Shown piece by piece: positions 1 through 5,021 of a stretch of DNA of 5,021 bases. The position numbers were made by a program, and so were the translations under genes. This DNA comes from Paludibacteraceae bacterium (GTDB lineage: Bacteria > Bacteroidota > Bacteroidia > Bacteroidales > Paludibacteraceae): assembly GCA_947445425.1 (NCBI GenBank), contig CANFFA010000221.1, positions 1 to 5,021 on the forward strand. Reading direction: 5' to 3'. The notes beneath the pieces are model-generated. The model had not been told where the DNA came from, made no database searches, and saw only the letters and a program-made list of their open reading frames with translations. Every line of letters begins with the position of its first letter. Position 1 is the stretch's first letter.

Positions 1-65
1 CAATCGCATTACTTAGATTTGAAGAGGAGACAATAAATGTGGAAATTGGATAAAAAACATGATCT
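1..65 (+). other. Tail of an upstream gene (frame unresolved) and leader of the ATP-grasp gene
   Basis: Two frames are open from the left edge. One stops at 34-36 and would end ...LDLKRRQ; the other stops at 51-53 and would end ...FEEETINVEIG. The second looks more like an ordinary protein C-terminus, but too little is visible to decide or to name a product. A purine-rich AGAGGAGA stretch at about 23-30 sits seven bases before an ATG at 37. That ATG opens only a 10-codon reading frame (37-69), whose TGA overlaps the ATG of the next gene as ATGA. The stretch has no recognisable promoter. The close spacing suggests that the ATP-grasp gene is co-transcribed with whatever lies upstream. Confidence 0.3.
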
Positions 66-1142
66 ATGAAAAATCAAGAAGATAAAATTAAAACTACTGA
101 AAAGCGGAAAATTGTCATTGCAGTAACGGCTTTGAATGCGATCGATAGTCCAGGACCTGGAGTAGCGGTGATAAGAGCCATTCGCGAATGTCCAGATTTT
201 GAGGCCAGAATCATCGGTCTTTCTTATGAAGCACTGGAACCTGGATTGTATATGCACGATTTGGTAGACAAAACTTACCAAATTCCTTATCCTTCGGCAG
301 GAACGGATAGTTTAATGGGGCGACTGTTGTATATCCATGATATTGAGCAAATTGATTTGATTATTCCAAACTTTGATGCGGAGCTTTTCAATTTTATCAA
401 ATTAAGGGATAAGTTAAAGCAGATGGGCATACAGACTTTCTTACCTGATTTGGATCAATTTGAAGCAAGGGATAAAGCCAAATTATATGAATTTGGGAAA
501 AAGCATGATCTTTATGTTCCTGCCGACAAGATTATTTACCAGACCAAAGATTTAGTAGCGGCGGCCACTGAAATGGGTTATCCCTTGGTGGTAAAAGGTA
601 AATTTTACGATGCTATTATTGCCAATACCTTTGAGCAGGCTGAAAAGGCATTTTATAAAATACAGGCCAAGTGGGGATTACCCATTATTGTTCAAGAATT
701 TATTAATGGTACTGAAATAAATATTGCTGCCTTGGGCGATGGAGAAGGAAATGCAATCAGCGTTATTCCTATGCGGAAGCTCTATATTACGGACAAAGGA
801 AAAGCATGGGCAGGAATCACTTTAGATGATGATGCTTACATAGATTTGGCTCGTAAGTTCATTGAAGTTACCAAATGGCGAGGCGGTTGTGAATTGGAAA
901 TCATGCAAACATCGGATGGAAAACCTTATATTATGGAGGTAAATCCACGATTCCCTGCTTGGATTTATCTTACGGCGGCTGCAGGTCAAAACCAACCCGC
1001 TTCACTCGTAAAAATGGCCATGGGAGAAAAACTAAAACCTTTTACCGATTATGAAGTAGGTAAAATTTTTGTCCGATATGCCTGGGACTTAATAACGAAT
1101 ATAGCGGAGTTTCAGAAGATTTCGGGAACGGGGGAATTGTGA
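66..1142 (+). CDS. ATP-grasp ligase-like protein (carbamoyl-phosphate synthase large-subunit/carboxylate-amine ligase type)
   Basis: This 358-residue soluble protein has the layout of a single ATP-grasp enzyme. Such enzymes activate a carboxylate as an acyl phosphate using ATP and Mg and join it to an amine or thiol. The N-terminal part (residues 15-125) begins with a beta strand, KIVIAV, and resembles a pre-ATP-grasp Rossmann-like domain with a Gly/Pro-rich SPGPG loop at 28-32. The ATP-binding part follows: VVKGKF at 175-180 with the expected nucleotide lysine (Lys177), VQEFINGTE at 209-217, an acidic strand CELEIM at 275-280, and MEVNPRFPAW at 290-299, whose Glu291 and Asn293 match the Mg-binding pair of the E-x-N-P-R-F motif seen in CarB. 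Substrate cannot be read from the sequence. ATG 66 is the first Met after in-frame stops at 51 and 60, so the start is firm. The last few codons (GTGEL) run into a repeat and may not be native. The decarboxylase downstream suggests a shared pathway. Alternatives are a PylC-like or BtrJ-like ligase. The ATP-grasp assignment is strong; function is open. Confidence 0.88.
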   Translation: MKNQEDKIKTTEKRKIVIAVTALNAIDSPGPGVAVIRAIRECPDFEARIIGLSYEALEPGLYMHDLVDKTYQIPYPSAGTDSLMGRLLYIHDIEQIDLIIPNFDAELFNFIKLRDKLKQMGIQTFLPDLDQFEARDKAKLYEFGKKHDLYVPADKIIYQTKDLVAAATEMGYPLVVKGKFYDAIIANTFEQAEKAFYKIQAKWGLPIIVQEFINGTEINIAALGDGEGNAISVIPMRKLYITDKGKAWAGITLDDDAYIDLARKFIEVTKWRGGCELEIMQTSDGKPYIMEVNPRFPAWIYLTAAAGQNQPASLVKMAMGEKLKPFTDYEVGKIFVRYAWDLITNIAEFQKISGTGEL

Positions 1143-1194
1143 CCCCTAACCCCTGAAGGGGGATTGAAACCCCTAGCCCCTAAAGGGGAATTGA
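1130..1194. repeat. Tandem palindromic repeat units (Bacteroidota-type CCCCTAA...AGGGG)
   Basis: Two 26-base units at 1142-1167 and 1169-1194, one base apart, share the plan ACCCCTA(A/G)CCCCT(G/A)AAGGGG followed by G/A-ATTGA. Within each unit CCCCT and the AGGGG run can pair into a small stem around a 2-4 base loop. A remnant of an earlier unit (GGGGGAATTG, 1130-1139) lies inside the end of the ATP-grasp gene, so that gene's stop codon sits at the junction of repeat units. An inverted copy of the second unit lies at 1277-1298. Such units are known to be scattered between genes in Bacteroidota genomes; their role is not established. A loose transcription-end or RNA-stability role is possible, but no T-run follows. 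Confidence 0.8.
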
Positions 1195-1210
1195 ATTAGT
1201 AATTTCGACA

Positions 1211-1225
1211 TCATGTACAACATGA
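1211..1225. promoter_or_regulatory. Short perfect palindrome between ATP-grasp and decarboxylase genes
   Basis: TCATGT and ACATGA are exact reverse complements around a 3-base centre, ACA. The site lies about 90 bases before the decarboxylase start, in the AT-rich stretch between the inverted repeat arms, so a dimeric repressor operator is conceivable. No clear Bacteroidota promoter (TTTG about 19 bases before TAnnTTTG) is visible next to it. Six-base arms arise by chance often enough that this remains a weak call. Confidence 0.25.
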
Positions 1226-1276
1226 ACAATTGCTAGAATTAGATATAAAATTAATGTAAATCAATACATACTTCTG

Positions 1277-1298
1277 TTCCCCTTTAGGGGCTAGGGGT
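1277..1298. repeat. Inverted third copy of the palindromic repeat unit
   Basis: These 22 bases are the exact reverse complement of 1169-1190, the second tandem unit upstream. The two copies bracket 86 bases of AT-rich DNA (1191-1276), so the transcript could fold into a long 22-base-pair hairpin just ahead of the decarboxylase start, or each copy could fold on its own (CCCC TTTA GGGG). The TAG at 1292-1294 in this copy is the last in-frame stop before the decarboxylase start, so the unit also limits how far upstream that gene can begin. Confidence 0.85.
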
Positions 1299-1315
1299 CA
1301 AAAAACTCAATCATC

Positions 1316-2677
1316 ATGGAAAAGATAAGATACGAAAGACCAATTATTCAAAAAATGAACACTGGTTTAATGAATAAATTTGGTACACGCACCGAGTATG
1401 AACCAGTTACGCACATCGAAAGCGTACCCGTAAAAAGCATGATCCGTGACTACGGCTCTCCCCTTTTTGTATTGTCGGAAAAACAGATTAGACGTAACTA
1501 TCAGAATGCGACTCGTATCTTTAAAACCCGCTATCCAAAGGTTCAGTTTGCATGGTCCTATAAAACAAATTACATGAATGCCGTATGTAAGATTTTTCAT
1601 CAAGAGGGATCGTGGGCAGAAGTAGTTTCGGGTTTTGAATATGAAAAAGCCTTACAAAACGGGGTACCTGGAAACAAAATCATTTTCAATGGCCCGGATA
1701 AAAGCGATGCAGAATTGGTGAAAGCAGCTCAGCATAATTCTTTGATTCACATCGATCATTTTGATGAACTCTATTCATTAATTCGTCTGAGTGAGGAGCA
1801 CAACTTAAAACCACGGGTTGCCATTCGTGTCAACATGGACACAGGTATTTATCCTAAATGGGATAGATTCGGCTTTAATTTTGAAAACGGACAAGCCTGG
1901 AATGCCATTACCCGTATTATCAATTCTGAATACCTCGACTTGGTAGGATTGCATTGCCACATTGGTACCTTTATGTTGGCACCATTTGCTTATGGTGTTG
2001 CTGCGACAAAATTGTGCGAATTGGCATGGAATATCAAAGAGAAATACAACAAAGTAATACAATACCTTGATCTTGGCGGCGGCTTTCCATCTGCTAACAC
2101 CTTAAAAGGAGCCTATTTACCTGGTTCTGACACCGTTCCTTCTATCGATCAATTTGCGGATGCCATTACAGATGTAATTTTAGGTTATGGTTTCAAACAA
2201 GAGGATCTACCCTTATTGATTTTAGAATCAGGACGGGTGTTAATCGATGATGCAGGTTACCTATTGGGTAGTGTTCTCGCTACCAAAAGGCTTTCAGATG
2301 GTCGTAGAGCAACAATACTTAACTTTGGAGTAAATACTTTGTTTACAGCATTTTGGTACGACCATAAAATAAGTCCAGCACAAGCTTTTGGAACTCATAC
2401 CGAAGAGATGGTACTATACGGCCCACTCTGCATGAATATTGACGTAGTGCGTGAGAGTGTTACCATGCCCTTGCTCGAAAAAGGAAATCATGTGGTAGTA
2501 CACAAGGTAGGTGCTTATAATATGACCCAATGGATGCAATTTATCACCCTTCGTCCAAACATCGTATTGATTGATAATGAAAACAATACGCATGTGATTC
2601 GTAAAGCTGAAACCTTGGATGATCTGCAGGCAAATGAATTAATTCCAGAACATTTACAGGCTAATCCATTGAAATGA
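1316..2677 (+). CDS. Fold-type III PLP-dependent decarboxylase (LysA/BtrK-like), substrate uncertain
   Basis: This 453-residue cytoplasmic enzyme belongs to the alanine racemase-fold decarboxylases, which remove a carboxylate from an amino acid with pyridoxal phosphate. Family landmarks appear in order. SYKTN at 81-85 contains the lysine that binds PLP (Lys83). RFGF lies at 184-187, and GLHCHIGT at 211-218 holds the His that stacks on the cofactor. The phosphate-binding loop LDLGGGFP is at 251-258, and ESGR is at 304-307. GPLCMNID at 369-376 supplies the catalytic Cys372 and Asp376 across the dimer, and GAY at 399-401 contacts PLP. LysA enzymes usually read C-E-S-x-D at the Cys, so the change to C-M-N-I-D argues against plain diaminopimelate decarboxylase; GPLCTPLD-type homologues in biosynthetic clusters are closer. 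About 36 residues precede the part that aligns with LysA. ATG 1316 is the first Met after an in-frame TAG at 1292; Met14 or Met19 are possible later starts. No Shine-Dalgarno sequence is visible. The family call is secure, the substrate is not. Confidence 0.92.
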   Translation: MEKIRYERPIIQKMNTGLMNKFGTRTEYEPVTHIESVPVKSMIRDYGSPLFVLSEKQIRRNYQNATRIFKTRYPKVQFAWSYKTNYMNAVCKIFHQEGSWAEVVSGFEYEKALQNGVPGNKIIFNGPDKSDAELVKAAQHNSLIHIDHFDELYSLIRLSEEHNLKPRVAIRVNMDTGIYPKWDRFGFNFENGQAWNAITRIINSEYLDLVGLHCHIGTFMLAPFAYGVAATKLCELAWNIKEKYNKVIQYLDLGGGFPSANTLKGAYLPGSDTVPSIDQFADAITDVILGYGFKQEDLPLLILESGRVLIDDAGYLLGSVLATKRLSDGRRATILNFGVNTLFTAFWYDHKISPAQAFGTHTEEMVLYGPLCMNIDVVRESVTMPLLEKGNHVVVHKVGAYNMTQWMQFITLRPNIVLIDNENNTHVIRKAETLDDLQANELIPEHLQANPLK

Positions 2678-2681
2678 TTAA

Positions 2682-2716
2682 ATTTGCGGTATATGCGATA
2701 CGTATATACCGCAAAT
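2682..2716. promoter_or_regulatory. Strong 35-base hairpin between decarboxylase and transporter-peptidase genes
   Basis: ATTTGCGGTATAT (2682-2694) is the exact reverse complement of ATATACCGCAAAT (2704-2716). Inside it a G-U and two G-C pairs (2695-2697 with 2701-2703) extend the stem to 16 pairs around a 3-base ATA loop. It begins four bases after the decarboxylase stop and ends 16 bases before the next start. No T-run follows on either strand, so it is not a textbook intrinsic terminator. It could act as a Bacteroidota-style terminator or attenuator, an mRNA 3' end stabiliser or a dispersed palindromic repeat. The short A/C-rich leader after it is unstructured, as is usual before starts that lack a Shine-Dalgarno sequence. 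Confidence 0.7.
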
Positions 2717-2732
2717 CCCAAACCCCAAAATT

Positions 2733-4934
2733 ATGCGCCAAATCCTCAATACATTCCGTCAAACCATTCTGCCTGCCATCCTGAATAGCTATTCTGTAAT
2801 ATTTTTTTCGTTCAATAAAATATTTGCCTCTACATTAATTTTAGTATCTTTTTTCAATTTTTATGCTGGACTGAGTGGATTTTTGGCTGTTTTGGTTTCA
2901 GTTTTGATTGCCAACACCATGGGCTTGGATAAATTGAAGCTCAGTCAAGGACTTTTTAGCTTCAATGCATTGTTGACAGGGATAGGGATGGGGACATTTT
3001 TTGACCCCAGCATGGTGTTTTTCAGCCTGTTAATGCTCGCTACTTTAATGTCACTGATACTATCTGCTACCCTTGGTAGTTGGTTGGGTAAATATGGATT
3101 GCCATTTTTGAGTATCCCCTTTGTGATCTGTTTCTGGTTGGTGGTACTTCCCGCCTCACAGTTCGAAAACCTCGGATTGACGCAGCGTTCTATCTATTGG
3201 ATGAACGATGTATATGCTTTGGGGGGAAACTCTTTACTACATTTTTTTCAAACCATAGATACACTTCCACTCAATAAAATGGTGGATATTTACTTGCGTT
3301 CCATGAGTTCCCTGTTTTTTCAAAGTAATTTGGTGACAGGTCTAATGATTGCAGTGGGACTTCTGATCTGCTCTCGAATTACTTTCTCGCTCTCCATTCT
3401 AGGATTTGTAGCTGCTTATCTTTTTGCACAATTTACAGGTTCTGAAACGGCGAGTATTACCTATTATAACATCGGTGCCAATTACATTATGGTGGCCATA
3501 GCCATCGGGGGCTTTTTTGTCATCCCATCGATTTATTCCTATTTGTGGACAGTATTGTTGGTACCGCTAACCTCGCTCCTATTGTTATTTATGAGCAAGT
3601 TTTTTGATTTCTACCAACTGCCAATCTTTTCATTACCCTTTTCAATTGTTGTGATTCTGTTCGTCTATTTTCTACAATTGAGAGTGAAGCCAACTAAATT
3701 AATACTAACTCCTGAGCAGCATTATTCACCAGAGATTAATTTATATACTTTTAAAAACAACAAGGATAGACTTTCAAACCTTTATTATTTACCACTTTAC
3801 CTTCCTTTTTGGGGTCAATGGAAAGTATCACAAGGACAAGATGGCAAACACACCCACAAAGGTGATTGGGGAAAGGCGTTTGACTTTGTGATTCAGGATG
3901 ATGAGGGCAAAAATTATTCTGGTGCAGGTTTGTTTTGTGAGAACTTCTATTGCTATAACAAGCCCTTATTGGCACCCGCCGATGGGGTTATCGAAGAGAT
4001 TATTGACAATATTGACGACAATGAAATTGGTAAAATTAACACCATTCAAAATTGGGGGAATACCATTATCATCAGACATTATACTGGTTTATATACGCAA
4101 ATGAGCCACCTTAAAAAGGGAACTTTTAAGGTAAAGCAAGGGGATTTTGTGAAGCAAGGGGATCTCTTGGCTTTGTGTGGAAACTCTGGTCGATCGCCAG
4201 AGCCGCACTTACACTTTCAAGTTCAAGCTTCACCCTATTTAGGTTCCAAGACAATTGATTATCCATTTGGATATTATTTTAAATACGAGAAAGGTATGAA
4301 TTTATTGAACAAATTTTCGAGACCTAAAGAAAACGAGCTACTGAGTGGCTTAAATAGTAATGTATTACTGAAAGCGGCTTTTGATATTTTGCCGAATACG
4401 AGTATGAAATTTAGCTTTGTGAATCATAAAGGGATAAAAGTAATTGAAAAATGGGATGCCTATACAGATTCTTACAATTTCAAATATCTCTATTGCCAAG
4501 AAACAGAATCTACTGCCTATTATGTAAATGATGGCTCAACCTTCTATTTCACCTCTTTCTATGGTGATGAAAAGTCTTTGCTATATTATTTTTATCTATC
4601 AGCATACAAAGTCTTTTTGCAAAACTTAGAAAGTGATGAAATAAAAGATGTAATGCCATTGAGCGTTGTTAAAAAGGAGAGAATTAAAATTCTACTGCAC
4701 GATTTTGCTGCTCCTTTTTACAACTACATGCAGGTGGTTTATTCAATGAAAGTGGCACTTTCGGATGATGTATTGGATACAGATAACTTGATATTGAACT
4801 CTAAAATACAGCTTTCAACCTTCGGAAGAAGGCAAAATGATAGTGCCAGCAGCATCCATATTAGCAAAAATAGTATCAAGGAATTTAATTATACAAGCTC
4901 TAATCTTAATATTCATGCAACATGCGTAAATTAA
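2733..4934 (+). CDS. Urea transporter-domain protein fused to an M23 (LytM) metallopeptidase and an unknown C-terminal domain
   Basis: This 733-residue protein has three parts. Residues 14-316 form a urea-transporter (UT) domain of about ten membrane segments in two homologous halves. FFSFNKIFASTLILVSFF at 24-41 matches FFQSNLVTGLMIAVGLL at 195-211, and the pore-lining GLFSFNALLTGIGMGTFF (73-90) matches GANYIMVAIAIGGFF (248-262). UT proteins let urea or similar small solutes pass passively through the inner membrane. Residues about 355-515 form an M23 zinc endopeptidase, a family that usually cuts peptidoglycan cross-bridges. Its probable zinc ligands are His375, Asp384 and His494 (in HLHF, 492-495), with catalytic His459 (SHL) and His492; LAPADGVI at 413-420 is typical. 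The first His and Asp are eight residues apart instead of three. Residues 520-733 are not recognised and look rich in beta strands and aromatics. Loop charges put both ends of the UT domain inside the cell, which is odd for an M23 enzyme. ATG 2733 fits the start of the UT fold; no Shine-Dalgarno sequence is seen. The urea substrate is inferred from family only. Confidence 0.9.
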   Translation: MRQILNTFRQTILPAILNSYSVIFFSFNKIFASTLILVSFFNFYAGLSGFLAVLVSVLIANTMGLDKLKLSQGLFSFNALLTGIGMGTFFDPSMVFFSLLMLATLMSLILSATLGSWLGKYGLPFLSIPFVICFWLVVLPASQFENLGLTQRSIYWMNDVYALGGNSLLHFFQTIDTLPLNKMVDIYLRSMSSLFFQSNLVTGLMIAVGLLICSRITFSLSILGFVAAYLFAQFTGSETASITYYNIGANYIMVAIAIGGFFVIPSIYSYLWTVLLVPLTSLLLLFMSKFFDFYQLPIFSLPFSIVVILFVYFLQLRVKPTKLILTPEQHYSPEINLYTFKNNKDRLSNLYYLPLYLPFWGQWKVSQGQDGKHTHKGDWGKAFDFVIQDDEGKNYSGAGLFCENFYCYNKPLLAPADGVIEEIIDNIDDNEIGKINTIQNWGNTIIIRHYTGLYTQMSHLKKGTFKVKQGDFVKQGDLLALCGNSGRSPEPHLHFQVQASPYLGSKTIDYPFGYYFKYEKGMNLLNKFSRPKENELLSGLNSNVLLKAAFDILPNTSMKFSFVNHKGIKVIEKWDAYTDSYNFKYLYCQETESTAYYVNDGSTFYFTSFYGDEKSLLYYFYLSAYKVFLQNLESDEIKDVMPLSVVKKERIKILLHDFAAPFYNYMQVVYSMKVALSDDVLDTDNLILNSKIQLSTFGRRQNDSASSIHISKNSIKEFNYTSSNLNIHATCVN

Positions 4935-5021
4935 TTATTATCCCTTTTCTATTGTTGGCAATTTGGGTAAATGCCCAAGAGAACTTGCGTTTTTCAGCTG
5001 TAGATAGTCTTAGTTATCAGG
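4922..5021 (+). CDS. Secreted or outer-membrane protein, N-terminal part only
   Basis: The reading frame starts at ATG 4922, overlaps the end of the transporter-peptidase gene by 13 bases in another frame, and is still open at the window edge (33 complete codons). It begins with a clear signal peptide: a basic MRK start, a hydrophobic core IIIPFLLLAIW, and a VNA cleavage site before Gln-Glu (about residues 18-19). The Ala-Gln junction is typical of Bacteroidota signal peptidase I substrates. The absence of a lipobox cysteine argues against a lipoprotein. The mature part seen (ENLRFSAVDSLSYQ) is too short to identify; it would suit a TPR or outer-membrane protein, but this is a guess. The overlap points to translational coupling, so the product probably works with the fusion protein at the cell envelope. 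An ATG at 4914 closes after four codons and was not used. Confidence 0.7.
   Translation, partial: MRKLIIIPFLLLAIWVNAQENLRFSAVDSLSYQ

Noticed and set aside
9..281. Minus-strand open frame opposite the start of the ATP-grasp gene
   Set aside because: Low-complexity Phe/Ser/Ile-rich translation lying antisense to a well-supported gene; it is a shadow frame, as are the minus-strand frames within 1367-2721 and 3751-3975.
66..1142. PylC (pyrrolysine synthesis ligase)
   Set aside because: It has the same broad ATP-grasp type, but no pylB, pylD, pylS or tRNA-Pyl is in view and the overall protein does not point to it specifically.
1142..1298. CRISPR-like repeat array
   Set aside because: Only two direct units one base apart plus one inverted copy; there are no unique spacers of regular length and no cas genes.
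1316..2677. Housekeeping lysA (meso-DAP decarboxylase)
   Set aside because: Core motifs fit the superfamily, but the C-E-S-x-D substrate motif is changed and there is a long N-terminal extension, so the specific name was withheld.
2682..2716. Intrinsic terminator
   Set aside because: No T-run follows the stem on either strand, so it is listed as a hairpin of unknown role.
3898..4104. Short plus-strand frame inside the M23 region
   Set aside because: It is out of frame with a domain whose catalytic motifs are intact and shows no family features of its own.
4134..4163. Direct repeat AAGCAAGGGGAT twice, 18 bases apart
   Set aside because: It encodes KQGDFVKQGD, the ordinary V-x-x-G-D-x-V-x-x-G-D turn of M23 domains, so it is explained by the protein.

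Overview
The window reads as chromosomal DNA of a member of the Bacteroidota. The grounds are AT-rich codon use, start codons without Shine-Dalgarno sequences at the main genes, a secreted protein with a short signal ending in Ala-Gln, and intergenic palindromic units built on CCCCTAA/CCCCTGAAGGGG of the sort common in that phylum. The genus cannot be named from the sequence. Every confident gene is on the + strand.

Layout: positions 1-65 hold only the tail of an upstream gene (frame unresolved) and a short leader. A 358-residue ATP-grasp ligase-like protein (66-1142) comes next. Then a 173-base gap carries two tandem palindromic repeat units, a third unit in inverted orientation and a small 15-base palindrome. 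A 453-residue fold-type III PLP-dependent decarboxylase of the diaminopimelate/ornithine decarboxylase superfamily (1316-2677) follows. A near-perfect 35-base hairpin (2682-2716) sits between it and a 733-residue three-part membrane protein (2733-4934): an N-terminal urea-transporter domain, an M23 (LytM-type) zinc metallopeptidase domain with all active-site residues present, and an unrecognised C-terminal domain of about 210 residues. A secreted or outer-membrane protein starts at 4922, overlaps the previous gene by 13 bases and runs off the window.

How the genes might work together is inference. An ATP-grasp enzyme next to a type III decarboxylase suggests that an amino acid is activated or ligated and then decarboxylated, as in BtrJ/BtrK of butirosin synthesis. 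The decarboxylase keeps the catalytic core but has C-M-N-I-D where LysA enzymes have C-E-S-x-D, so meso-diaminopimelate is not the obvious substrate. The transporter-peptidase fusion could pass a small neutral or amine product and process peptide or peptidoglycan. However, loop charges and the standard urea-transporter fold both place the peptidase domain in the cytoplasm, which conflicts with ordinary M23 function. This topology question, the fusion itself and the decarboxylase's RiPP-leader-like N-terminal extension are the most interesting points of the window.
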